Shown: positions 53,723 through 61,663 of the stretch, one piece after another
How positions within the stretch are numbered: the first letter of the stretch is position 1
Layout: each line of letters begins with the position of its first letter
Assembly: GCA_025560025.1 (NCBI GenBank)
Contig: CP048485.1
Coordinates: 2,771,501-2,835,500, forward strand
Source: Agrobacterium tumefaciens
GTDB taxonomy: Bacteria > Pseudomonadota > Alphaproteobacteria > Rhizobiales > Rhizobiaceae
Direction of reading: 5' to 3'
DNA length: 64,000 nucleotides
Position numbers and translations under genes: made by a program
The notes under the pieces: generated by a model
What the model saw: the letters and a program-made list of their open reading frames with translations, nothing else
Databases searched by the model: none
Told to the model about the DNA's origin: nothing

Positions 53723-54181
53723 TCAAAGCTGCTCCATGGCGGAGGGGTGATTGGAAAGCCTGGACCAGCGGGCGATCGATTCTTCGGCGAGCGCTGAAAG
53801 CGTAATACTTCCAAACCGGGAGAGAAGAATTGTCTCCGCCTCCCTCATGGCATCGAAAAGCGCTGCATTGACGGCCTGCTCGATGACACAGTTGGGATTG
53901 TCGCCGGCCAGACCGATTGAGAAGAGTTCGGGAGTGCCAAGTGCCCGATAGATATCGAGCAGCGTGATTTCGCTGAGCGGCCGCGCCAGCACCCAGCCGC
54001 CGCCATGACCCTTTTCAGAGGAAACGTAACCGTGCTCCCGAAGGCCCGCCATGGTTCTGCGCACCACCACCGGATTGGTCTGAAGCATGGCGGCGATACT
54101 CTCGGAGGTCGCGGCGCCCTCATGTTTTTCCATATGGATCAGAATATGCAGCACCCGTGAGAGGCGCGTGTCGTGTCTCAT
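53723..54181 (-). CDS. Rrf2-family transcriptional regulator
   Basis: 152 residues from ATG 54181 (MRHDTRLSRVLHILIHME). The winged helix (TSESIAAMLQTNPVVVRRTMAGLREHGYV) is followed by GHGGGWVLARPLSEITLLDIYRAL, the Rrf2 signature. Only one Cys (C98) lies where iron-sulfur members have three, so it is not an IscR/NsrR-type cluster protein and may sense thiols through that residue. Divergent from a thioredoxin-reductase-like gene, with twin repeats on both promoters. Confidence 0.87.
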   Translation of the reverse strand: MRHDTRLSRVLHILIHMEKHEGAATSESIAAMLQTNPVVVRRTMAGLREHGYVSSEKGHGGGWVLARPLSEITLLDIYRALGTPELFSIGLAGDNPNCVIEQAVNAALFDAMREAETILLSRFGSITLSALAEESIARWSRLSNHPSAMEQL

Positions 54182-54226
54182 TGCTGAAGCCCGCCTGTTT
54201 TGCGCGACGCTACCAGTTTTAGAATG

Positions 54227-54283
54227 ACGTAACAATATAAGTTGCATGACTATTGACTCCAAAAATCACGTAACAATATAAGT
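54227..54283. promoter_or_regulatory. Twin 16-bp direct repeats covering both divergent promoters
   Basis: ACGTAACAATATAAGT occurs at 54227-54242 and again at 54268-54283 (41-bp period). The first contains the minus-strand -10 (TATATT, with TTGGAG 17 bp upstream) of the Rrf2 gene. The second contains the plus-strand -10 (TATAAG, with TTGACT 18 bp upstream) of the flavoprotein gene. These are probably two operators for the Rrf2 protein. Confidence 0.7.
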
Positions 54284-54336
54284 ATCGTGAAATCGAGCGA
54301 GCGCTTCCGGCTCGGCTTTGAAACGATAGGTGCATC

Positions 54337-55224
54337 ATGAAATACGACGTCATCATCATTGGCGGCAGCTATGCCGGCCTCTCCGCCGCCTTGCAGCTCG
54401 GCCGCGCCAGAAAAAACATCCTGGTGGTGGATGCAGGCGAGCGAAGAAACCGCTTCGCCAGCCATTCCCACGGGTTTCTCGGACAGGATGGCAAGGCTCC
54501 GGGAGAAATCATCGCCGAGGCGCGCCATCAGATCGAGCGCTATCCGACGATAGATTGGTTACAGGGCAGGGTGACGGATGCCGCAGGGGTCTTTGACGAT
54601 TTCGTCGTCGAGATCGATGGCGACCGTCGCGAGAGGGCAGCCCGCCTTATCCTTGCCATGGGCGTTACCGACGAGTTGCCTGATATAATTGGGCTGAAAG
54701 AGCGCTGGGGCAGCACCGTCTTCCATTGCCCCTATTGCCATGGGTACGAACTGAACCAGGGCAAGATCGGCGTCATCGCGGCCTCGCCGCTTGCCATCCA
54801 CCATGCGCTGATGCTGCCGGACTGGGGTGAGACGACCTTTTTTACCAATGGTGCCTTCGCACCTGATGCGGAACAGAATGCACTGTTGTCGGCGCGCCGG
54901 GTGCGAGTGGAAAAGGACCGCATCAAGGAAATCGCAGGACATGCCGATGTCGTTCTCGCGGACGGACGCAGCATCGCATTGGCTGGCCTTTTCACTCAAC
55001 CGAGCTTGAAAATTCCCGCCGGCTGGATCGAAAAGCTCGGCTGCACGGTGGAAGAAGGCCCGATGGGATCGAGCATCGTGACGGACGCTATGAAACAGAC
55101 CACGGCCCGCGGCGTCTTCGCCTGCGGCGATGTGGCAAGGCCTGCCGGCTCGGTCGCCCTTTCTGTGGGCGACGGCGCAATGGCAGGGACTGCGGCTCAC
55201 AGGTCGATCATGTTCCCGGAGTGA
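54337..55224 (+). CDS. Thioredoxin-reductase-like FAD oxidoreductase
   Basis: 295 residues. The N-terminal FAD fold is GGSYAGLSAALQLGRARKNILVVD (residues 9-32), the redox pair CPYC is at 131-134, and the C-terminal FAD motif is GVFACGDVARPAGS. The second nucleotide-binding site is degenerate: IGVIAASPLAIHHAL stands where TrxB has GGGDSA for NADPH. This makes it like the ferredoxin- or small-molecule-linked TrxR relatives rather than true TrxB. Probably controlled by the divergent Rrf2 protein. Converges on the AraC gene. Confidence 0.85.
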   Translation: MKYDVIIIGGSYAGLSAALQLGRARKNILVVDAGERRNRFASHSHGFLGQDGKAPGEIIAEARHQIERYPTIDWLQGRVTDAAGVFDDFVVEIDGDRRERAARLILAMGVTDELPDIIGLKERWGSTVFHCPYCHGYELNQGKIGVIAASPLAIHHALMLPDWGETTFFTNGAFAPDAEQNALLSARRVRVEKDRIKEIAGHADVVLADGRSIALAGLFTQPSLKIPAGWIEKLGCTVEEGPMGSSIVTDAMKQTTARGVFACGDVARPAGSVALSVGDGAMAGTAAHRSIMFPE

Positions 55225-56103
55225 TCAGTGCGAAACAAGGCTCAGCCAGCGCCCCGGAGGAATGCCGTAAGCATTTTTGAAGTGGCGGGTAAAATGCGCC
55301 TGATCCGCAAAGCCGCAGGCAAATGCCGTCTCCGCAAGACCCGCACCCGCCCGCATCATGCCCTTGCATTTTTGCAGCCGCCGCATGATGAGATAGCGGT
55401 GCGGGCTCGTGCCTAACAGGCAACGGAAGTGCCGAAAGAGGGTAAAGCGATCAAGCCCGCTTATTTGCTCCAGCTCCTCCGAACCCACGGCGGTGGCGCT
55501 GTTTTCAAGCAGATAGTCCCGGCAACGAAAAACGGCGATCCGGTCAGGCCGCTTGATGGTTGTCGCGCCTCCGTTTGAATGTTTCCAAAGCAAATCCGCC
55601 AGTCTCGATTGCCAGTCAATCAATAGCAGATTGTCCGGCTCCCCTTCGAGATTGGCGAGAGCCTCTGTCAGGCATTGCCGGAACTCATCGTCCTCGATGA
55701 CCGGATTTTTTGCAAAGGGCAGTGAGCGCAAGCCGGTCGTCGCCTCGCTCGTTTTTTCCGGCGGAAGGTAGAGCATGCGGTAGCGCAGACCTTCATCGGT
55801 GCCCGCGCCGCCGTCGTGAATTTCATCCGGATGAAGCACGATCACCTTTCCGGGCGTGCTGAAATGCGATGTGCCGCGATAGGAAAAAGTCTGGACGCCG
55901 GCAAGCGTGACACCCAGCGCATAGGTGTCATGGCGATGCGGCGCATAGGCATTGCCATGAAAACGCGCTTCGATACGCTCGATGCCCTCGCTGGAAGGTG
56001 CCTGCACGATCCCCTCGAATCTGCACGAACGTTCAAGATCACTGACGCCCTGGGGCTTTATGATCGCTTCTCTCTCAAAACCACAGCCAGATTGAGTTCG
56101 CAT
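55225..56103 (-). CDS. AraC-family transcriptional regulator
   Basis: 292 residues from ATG 56103 (MRTQSGCGFERE). An N-terminal AraC cupin-type domain (HRHDTYALGVTLAGVQTFSYRG) is followed by two C-terminal HTH motifs (GSEELEQISGLDRFTLFRHFRCLLGTSP and GLAETAFACGFADQAHFTRHFKNAYGIPPGRW). The start overlaps the divergent DUF2000 start within CATG, so the true start may be a later codon such as a GTG near residue 33, or the regulator is transcribed from within the DUF2000 gene. Confidence 0.86.
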   Translation of the reverse strand: MRTQSGCGFEREAIIKPQGVSDLERSCRFEGIVQAPSSEGIERIEARFHGNAYAPHRHDTYALGVTLAGVQTFSYRGTSHFSTPGKVIVLHPDEIHDGGAGTDEGLRYRMLYLPPEKTSEATTGLRSLPFAKNPVIEDDEFRQCLTEALANLEGEPDNLLLIDWQSRLADLLWKHSNGGATTIKRPDRIAVFRCRDYLLENSATAVGSEELEQISGLDRFTLFRHFRCLLGTSPHRYLIMRRLQKCKGMMRAGAGLAETAFACGFADQAHFTRHFKNAYGIPPGRWLSLVSH

Positions 56104-56509
56104 GTTTGATACCAAGATCGCCATCATCCTTCGCGATGACCTTGCCGTGTGGCAAAAACTGAACGTCACCGCATTCCTTATGTCCGGTATTGTCGCCCAG
56201 ACCGGAGAAATCATCGGAGAACCATACCGCGACGGGGCGGGCAACGTCTATAATCCCCTGTCCGTCCAGCCCGTTGTCGTCATGGCCACGGATCAGGAGG
56301 CGCTGCGTAAAATCCATCAGCGATCCCTCGAACGCGATGTTACGACGTCGCTCTATATCGAAGAAATGTTCTCCACCGGGCACGATGTCGCCAACCGTCA
56401 GGTATTCTTGGAGTTTTCTCCTGACAACGCCAGAGTGGTCGGCATGGCGCTGAGGGCGGATAAGAAGATCGTCGACAAGATCACCAAAGGCGCGAAGTTA
56501 CACGATTGA
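56102..56509 (+). CDS. DUF2000-family protein
   Basis: 135 residues, MFDTKIAIILRDDLAVWQKLNVTAFLMSGIV, the well-conserved start of DUF2000. Members have a peptidyl-tRNA-hydrolase-2-like fold but no shown activity. Divergent from the AraC regulator with overlapping start codons, suggesting a functional regulator-target pair. No separate intergenic promoter exists, so transcription must start inside the AraC gene. Confidence 0.85.
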   Translation: MFDTKIAIILRDDLAVWQKLNVTAFLMSGIVAQTGEIIGEPYRDGAGNVYNPLSVQPVVVMATDQEALRKIHQRSLERDVTTSLYIEEMFSTGHDVANRQVFLEFSPDNARVVGMALRADKKIVDKITKGAKLHD

Positions 56510-56529
56510 GAATCGTGTCGCCAAACAAA

Positions 56530-56552
56530 AAGGGAGGCCGAAAGCCTCCCTT
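56530..56552 (-). terminator. Rho-independent terminator of lepA
   Basis: GGGAGGC/GCCTCCC extended by AA/TT to 9 bp with a 5-base loop, 26 bp past the lepA stop. On the minus strand it is followed by TTTGTTTGG after the stem T's. It also lies after the convergent DUF2000 stop and may serve both. Confidence 0.8.
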
Positions 56553-56577
56553 GTAAAAAACAATGCGATGGAGCCGC

Positions 56578-58404
56578 TTATTCGTCGTTCATCTTCAAGG
56601 CGGCGATGAAGGCTTCCTGCGGAATTTCCACCTTGCCGAACTGGCGCATGCGCTTCTTGCCTTCCTTCTGCTTGTCCAGAAGCTTGCGTTTGCGCGTCGC
56701 ATCGCCGCCATAGCATTTCGCCGTCACGTCCTTGCGCAGCGCGCGTACGGTTTCGCGGGCGATGACCTTGCCGCCGATGGCTGCCTGGATCGGGATCTGG
56801 AACATGTGCGGCGGAATGAGTTCCTTCAGCTTTTCGCACATGCCGCGTCCGCGCCGGTCGGCCGCCGAGCGGTGCACCAGCATCGACAGCGCATCCACCG
56901 GATCGCCGTTGACGAGGATCGACATCTTGACGAGATCGCCTTCGCGATAGTCGATGATGTTGTAGTCGAACGAGGCGTAACCCTTGGAGATGGATTTCAG
57001 CCGGTCGTAGAAATCGAACACCACTTCGTTGAGCGGCAATTCATAGGTGATCATCGCGCGGTTGCCGACATAGGTCAGCTCCGTCTGCAGGCCGCGCCGG
57101 TCCTGACAGAGTTTCAGGATGCCGCCGAGATATTCGTCCGGCGTCAGGATCGTCGCCTTGATCCACGGCTCGCGGATTTCCTTGATCTTCACAACGTCAG
57201 GCATGTCGGCCGGGTTGTGAAGTTCCTTCTCCGTGCCATCCGTCAGTGTCATTTCATAGACAACCGAAGGCGCCGTGGCGACGAGATCGAGATTGAACTC
57301 GCGCTCGAGGCGTTCCTGAATGATCTCGAGATGCAGCAGGCCGAGGAAGCCGCAGCGGAAACCGAAGCCGAGGGCGGCGGAGGATTCCATTTCAAAGGAG
57401 AAGGAGGCGTCGTTGAGGCGAAGCTTGCCCACCGCCGCGCGCAAATCTTCGAAGTCGGCCGCGTCGACCGGGAAGAGGCCGCAGAATACCACGGGCTGCG
57501 CCGGCTTGAAGCCGGGCAGGGCCTGCGCCGTCGGGCGCTTGTCGTCGGTGATGGTGTCGCCAACACGCGTATCGGCGACTTCCTTGATTGAGGCGGTGAT
57601 GAAACCGATCTCGCCGGGGCCGAGGCTGTCGACATTGACCATCTTCGGGGTCAGCACGCCAACGCGCTCGATGCCGTATTTCGCGCCGGAACCCATCATG
57701 CGGATCTGCTGGCCCTTGCTCAGCACACCGTCGATGACGCGCACGAGAACCATGACGCCGAGATAGGTGTCGTACCAGCTATCGACCAGCAGGGCTTTCA
57801 GCGGTCCGTTTTCGCCGACTTCGCTCTTCGGCGGCGGCAGACGGTGGACGATGGCTTCCAGAACATCGGGAATGCCAAGACCGGTCTTAGCGGAAATCAT
57901 CACGGCGTCAGAAGCATCGATGCCGATCACTTCTTCGATCTGTTCCTTGATGCGGTCGGGCTCGGCCGCCGGCAGGTCGATCTTGTTCAGTACCGTGACC
58001 AGCTCGTGATCGTTGTCGATCGCCTGATAGACGTTGGCGAGCGTCTGGGCTTCCACGCCCTGCGATGCGTCCACCACCAGCAGCGAACCTTCACAGGCCG
58101 AAAGCGAGCGGGACACTTCATAGGCAAAGTCGACGTGGCCGGGGGTGTCGATGAGGTTCAGCACATAGGTCTCGCCGTTATTCGCCTTGTAATGCAGGCG
58201 CACGGTCTGGGCCTTGATGGTGATGCCGCGCTCGCGTTCGATATCCATCGAATCGAGAACCTGTTCCGACATGTCGCGTTCGGCAAGGCCGCCCGTCGAC
58301 TGGATCAACCGGTCGGCCAGCGTCGATTTGCCGTGATCGATGTGGGCAACGATCGAGAAGTTGCGGATATGGTCCAGGGGCGTGCGGGTCGAATTTGTGC
58401 TCAT
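56578..58404 (-). CDS. lepA: Elongation factor 4 (LepA)
   Basis: 608-residue ribosomal back-translocase GTPase. G1 AHIDHGKST is at residues 20-28, followed by ERGITIKAQ (G2), DTPGHVDF (G3), NKIDLP (G4) and SAKTG (G5). The LepA C-terminal domain ends [21 protein letters not shown], the usual length. Minus strand, own promoter and terminator. Confidence 0.98.
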   Translation of the reverse strand: MSTNSTRTPLDHIRNFSIVAHIDHGKSTLADRLIQSTGGLAERDMSEQVLDSMDIERERGITIKAQTVRLHYKANNGETYVLNLIDTPGHVDFAYEVSRSLSACEGSLLVVDASQGVEAQTLANVYQAIDNDHELVTVLNKIDLPAAEPDRIKEQIEEVIGIDASDAVMISAKTGLGIPDVLEAIVHRLPPPKSEVGENGPLKALLVDSWYDTYLGVMVLVRVIDGVLSKGQQIRMMGSGAKYGIERVGVLTPKMVNVDSLGPGEIGFITASIKEVADTRVGDTITDDKRPTAQALPGFKPAQPVVFCGLFPVDAADFEDLRAAVGKLRLNDASFSFEMESSAALGFGFRCGFLGLLHLEIIQERLEREFNLDLVATAPSVVYEMTLTDGTEKELHNPADMPDVVKIKEIREPWIKATILTPDEYLGGILKLCQDRRGLQTELTYVGNRAMITYELPLNEVVFDFYDRLKSISKGYASFDYNIIDYREGDLVKMSILVNGDPVDALSMLVHRSAADRRGRGMCEKLKELIPPHMFQIPIQAAIGGKVIARETVRALRKDVTAKCYGGDATRKRKLLDKQKEGKKRMRQFGKVEIPQEAFIAALKMNDE

Positions 58405-58477
58405 GTCCCGCGCTATAGCAGGGGCTTGTCACACCGCAAAGCGGGAATTTGGTTAAAAGCCTTTTAAAATGGGCTTT

Positions 58478-59347
58478 TCAGATCGCAAATTGCTCCGGCC
58501 AGTCGCGGCGGGTGGCCACCTGTCCTTCGGTTCGGAGCCTTGCGACGGCGGCAAGATCGATATCGGCAATCAGAAGCGTGCTCTGTGTCACCGCATCGCT
58601 TTCGCTTTCCGCGACGATACCGGATGCGGGCATGCCGTAGTCGGACGGCACGTAAAGGGCGGCGCGGCCGCGATTCTCATCGACGGCGGGAGACCATGGG
58701 GCCTCCCCCGCCGTGGGGGCGGAAAGAACGGCATATTGATTTTCCAGCGCCCGTGCCTGCGCGCCAATCCGCACCCGGTAAGCGCCCGCCAGCGTGTCGG
58801 TGCAGCTGGGGGCGAGAACGAGTTCGACGCCCAGCTCCGCCAGCCTGCGGCCCAGCATCGGAAACTCGTTGTCGTAGCAGATGAGAATGCCGAGCCTGCC
58901 GATTGGCGTCGCGAAGGCTTTCAGACCCTCGATGCCGGCATCAATGTTCCATTGCTCCCGCTCGAAACGGGTCATGATCTGCTTGTCCTGATAACCGATC
59001 AGCCCATCCGGGCCGAACAGCCATGCGCGGTTGCGGAACTTGCCGTCGGGGTCCTTCACCGGCGCGCTACCCGGCTGGAAGAGGATTTGATGTTGCCGCG
59101 CCAGTTCCTCGCAAAGCTCCACCCAGGAGGGGATCAGTCGTTGAAGTTCTTCAATGGAACGATGCAGATCGGCCCGGATATCTGGCGGCAATTGCCCGGT
59201 CAGCGTCATCGCCGAATATTCCGGCAAAAGCAGCAGCTCGGCACCCTTTTCCTTCGCCTCGCGGACAATGGCGGAAAGATGTGCGGCGTAAGCCTCCCAT
59301 GTCTCGATCAGTTCGATGGCATATTGGCTGGCGGCAACTCGGGTCAT
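58478..59347 (-). CDS. Carbon-nitrogen hydrolase (nitrilase superfamily)
   Basis: 289 residues from ATG 59347 (MTRVAASQYAIELIE). The Glu-Lys-Cys triad is placed at about E43 (LLLLPEYSAM), K122 (GYQDKQIM) and C157 (GILICYDNEFP). It probably hydrolyses an amide. The start overlaps the upstream GNAT stop by four bases; nitrilase-GNAT pairs recur in bacteria, sometimes as fusions. Substrate is unknown. Confidence 0.88.
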   Translation of the reverse strand: MTRVAASQYAIELIETWEAYAAHLSAIVREAKEKGAELLLLPEYSAMTLTGQLPPDIRADLHRSIEELQRLIPSWVELCEELARQHQILFQPGSAPVKDPDGKFRNRAWLFGPDGLIGYQDKQIMTRFEREQWNIDAGIEGLKAFATPIGRLGILICYDNEFPMLGRRLAELGVELVLAPSCTDTLAGAYRVRIGAQARALENQYAVLSAPTAGEAPWSPAVDENRGRAALYVPSDYGMPASGIVAESESDAVTQSTLLIADIDLAAVARLRTEGQVATRRDWPEQFAI

Positions 59348-59958
59348 CTGTTTCCGTCTCCTGCGGCGATGTTCTTCATCCAGAAGGACAGGGGTTTCGG
59401 GCTTTCGGCGCTTTCGTCGAGGTCCTGCCATGTGAAACTGGTGCGCAGTTCCGGGTGATGGCGATAACCGCGCTTTTCCCAGAAGGCGTTCAGCGGAACG
59501 TAGTCCGCCGGCCGGCGTGGATGGTCTGCGGGCCGCTCCACCGCACAGAAAGTGCACCGCTCGAAGCCGAGCCGCCTTGCATGCGCCTCCCGTTCCTCGA
59601 AGAAGCGCACGCCGACGCCATGGCCGCGATAGCCGGGCAGCAGCACGCTTTCACCGAAGTAGAATATCCGGTCCGGATCGTAACCCGCTTTGACGAAAGG
59701 CGTCTTTACCTCTTCGGTCTCCGACACCATCGGCATGCCGGTCGACATGCCGACCACTTTGCCGCCATCGAGCGCCAGAACGAAAACCGCGCCGTCCGTA
59801 TCGGCATAGGTCGCGAGATAGTTGCGCTCATAGTCCAGCGAGCCATCATAGAGATAGGGAAAGGCGCGGAATACTTCGATCCGCAGCCGCGCCAGGTCAT
59901 CGAAATAGGGGACGGCGTCGATGCCGGAAAGAGACTTGATTTCGACGGTCATGGGCAT
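59344..59958 (-). CDS. GNAT-family N-acetyltransferase
   Basis: 204 residues from ATG 59958 (MPMTVEIKSL); ATG 59952 and 59976 are alternatives. The acetyl-CoA loop is GESVLLPGYRGHGVGVRFFEEREAHARRLG, with the RGxGVG form of motif A. Overlaps the downstream nitrilase gene by four bases (ATGA), so the two are translationally coupled. The substrate may be the amine that the hydrolase releases. Confidence 0.85.
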   Translation of the reverse strand: MPMTVEIKSLSGIDAVPYFDDLARLRIEVFRAFPYLYDGSLDYERNYLATYADTDGAVFVLALDGGKVVGMSTGMPMVSETEEVKTPFVKAGYDPDRIFYFGESVLLPGYRGHGVGVRFFEEREAHARRLGFERCTFCAVERPADHPRRPADYVPLNAFWEKRGYRHHPELRTSFTWQDLDESAESPKPLSFWMKNIAAGDGNR

Positions 59959-60025
59959 TTTCACTTTCGGTTGCACTGGTTATACCGTCATGGAAAACCC
60001 GCGCAAGCATTGAACGGAGAAGACG

Positions 60026-60427
60026 ATGACCGCCACAGAGACCATCCGCGCTTACTACGATGCCTTCAACCGTCAGGACATGGATGCCTTTCTGGCCCTT
60101 CTTCACGATGAGGTGGTGCATGACATCAATCAGGGCGAGCGCCAGACCGGCAAGGCCGCTTTCGCCTCCTTCATGGACCACATGAACCGCTGCTATAAGG
60201 AAAATCTCACCGACATGGTGATCATGGCGAGCGACGACGGCAAGCGTGCTTCCGCGGAATTCATCGTGAACGGCGAATATCTCGCAACCGATGAAGGTTT
60301 GCCCGAAGCCGATGGCCAGAAATACGTCCTGCCAGCCGGTGCCTTCTTTGATCTCAAGGACGGGAAAGTTAGTCGAGTAACGAACTACTATAATCTGAAC
60401 GACTGGATTGCCCAGGTTGGCGCCTGA
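60026..60427 (+). CDS. SnoaL-like / ketosteroid isomerase-related NTF2-fold protein
   Basis: 133 residues, MTATETIRAYYDAFNRQDMDAFLALLHDEVVHDIN with the typical NTF2-fold N-terminal helix pair and LPAGAFFDLKDGKVSRVTNYYNLNDW near the end. Such proteins are small isomerases or hydrolases of unknown substrate. A ribosome site GGAGAAG precedes the ATG. It lies between the nitrilase-GNAT pair and the XRE-cupin regulator. Confidence 0.82.
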   Translation: MTATETIRAYYDAFNRQDMDAFLALLHDEVVHDINQGERQTGKAAFASFMDHMNRCYKENLTDMVIMASDDGKRASAEFIVNGEYLATDEGLPEADGQKYVLPAGAFFDLKDGKVSRVTNYYNLNDWIAQVGA

Positions 60428-60492
60428 GACACGCATTTTGCTGCCAAACAACCGGCGGCAAACACGATGATCAATTTCCACTGTCATGGATA

Positions 60493-60531
60493 TTGACTCC
60501 ATCATATGAGAGTGCAATTCTCATATGATGG
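60493..60531 (+). promoter_or_regulatory. Promoter and palindromic operator of the XRE-cupin gene
   Basis: CCATCATATGAGA (60499-60511) and TCTCATATGATGG (60519-60531) form a perfect 13-bp inverted repeat with a 7-base spacer. TTGACT (60493-60498), 17 bp, AATTCT (60516-60521) is a plausible -35/-10 within it. The right arm contains the gene's ATG codons, so the mRNA may be leaderless and the protein could autorepress. Confidence 0.7.
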
Positions 60532-61106
60532 AAAACGAAGATCATATTCTTGAACGCTCTATCGGGGAGCGGATCAAAACATTGCGGGCTGAAAACGGCC
60601 TGACGCTGGACCGGCTTGCGTCCGAATCCGGCGTCAGTCGCGCCATGATTTCCCGGATCGAGCGTGGTGAGGCGAGCCCCACGGCCTCGCTGCTGGCCCG
60701 CATCTGCGCAGCCCTTGGCCTTTCGCTCTCCGGTTTCTTCGCCGAAAACGAAGAGGCTGTTTCCCCGCTCATGAAAAAGCGTGATCAGCAGCTCTGGAAA
60801 GATCCGGAGACCGGTTATGTCCGCCGCGCCATTTCCCCGCCGCGTGTGGGATCCGATGTCGATATCGTTGAAGTCGAATTTCCGGCTGGTGCGCGCGTGG
60901 GTTTCCCTCCGCATGCGGCGAGCCGGGGGATGACGCAATATGTCTGGCTTTTCGAAGGTGTGCTGGAAATGACGAGCGGCGGAGACGTTCACCGGCTGGA
61001 ACCCGGCGATTGCCTTTTCATGCCGGTTGGCGAGGGGCATGTTTTCCACAATCCTACCGAAAAACCCGCCCGTTATGCCGTCGTACTGGATCAAAGACAG
61101 CGCTGA
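60525..61106 (+). CDS. XRE-family regulator with C-terminal cupin domain
   Basis: 193 residues (192 from the second ATG). The N-terminal HTH3 (residues 13-67, LDRLASESGVSRAMISRIERGEASPTASLLARICAALGLSLS) is followed by a cupin (DVDIVEVEFPAGARVGFPPH through HRLEPGDCLFMPVGEGHVFHNP). This is the PuuR/SinR-like architecture that senses small metabolites. No Shine-Dalgarno is visible, fitting a leaderless start within its palindromic operator. The next gene, a GNAT, starts 20 bp later and is its probable partner. Confidence 0.88.
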   Translation: MMENEDHILERSIGERIKTLRAENGLTLDRLASESGVSRAMISRIERGEASPTASLLARICAALGLSLSGFFAENEEAVSPLMKKRDQQLWKDPETGYVRRAISPPRVGSDVDIVEVEFPAGARVGFPPHAASRGMTQYVWLFEGVLEMTSGGDVHRLEPGDCLFMPVGEGHVFHNPTEKPARYAVVLDQRQR

Positions 61107-61126
61107 TTTTCCCGACAGGAGTTCAT

Positions 61127-61645
61127 ATGACCACCATCCGCGTGTTGAACGGGCAAGAGACCATCGATGTCTTGCCCGAACTCTGTGAGGTTCTGGCTGC
61201 CTGTGTGAACGGCGGCGCATCCGTCGGTTTCATGTTGCCTTTTTCGCCGCAGGATGCGCAGCCTTTCTGGCAGGCCGTTGCAGAAGCGGCAGGCGAGGGC
61301 AGCACCATTCACGTGGTGGCGGAGGTGGATGGCAGGGTGGTGGGCACTGTTCAGGTCGGCCTTGCCTCCAAACCCAACCAGCCGCATCGCGGCGATCTGA
61401 TGAAGCTCCTCGTGCACCCGTCCGCGCGGGGCCTCGGGCTTGCCCGCAAACTCATGCAAAAGGTGGAAGAGGAGGCGGCGAAACGTGGTCGTACCCTTTT
61501 GGTGCTGGATACGGCCACGGGCAGCGACGCCGAGGCGATTTATCCTCGCCTCGGCTGGGAGCGGGTCGGCGTCATCCCCGATTACGCTTTGTTTCCGGAT
61601 GGACGCTTTTGCGGCACGACCCTGTTTTACAAGCGGATCGGCTAG
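61127..61645 (+). CDS. GNAT-family N-acetyltransferase
   Basis: 172 residues from ATG 61127 (AGGAG upstream). Motif A is LVHPSARGLGLARKLMQKVEEEAAKRG, and the C-terminal IYPRLGWERVGVIPDYALFPDGRFCGTTLFYKRI is a GNAT finish often found in antibiotic- or amine-detoxifying members. Probably co-transcribed with and regulated by the XRE-cupin protein. Substrate unknown. Confidence 0.86.
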   Translation: MTTIRVLNGQETIDVLPELCEVLAACVNGGASVGFMLPFSPQDAQPFWQAVAEAAGEGSTIHVVAEVDGRVVGTVQVGLASKPNQPHRGDLMKLLVHPSARGLGLARKLMQKVEEEAAKRGRTLLVLDTATGSDAEAIYPRLGWERVGVIPDYALFPDGRFCGTTLFYKRIG

Positions 61646-61663
61646 GCCTCTCAGTCTGCCGCC

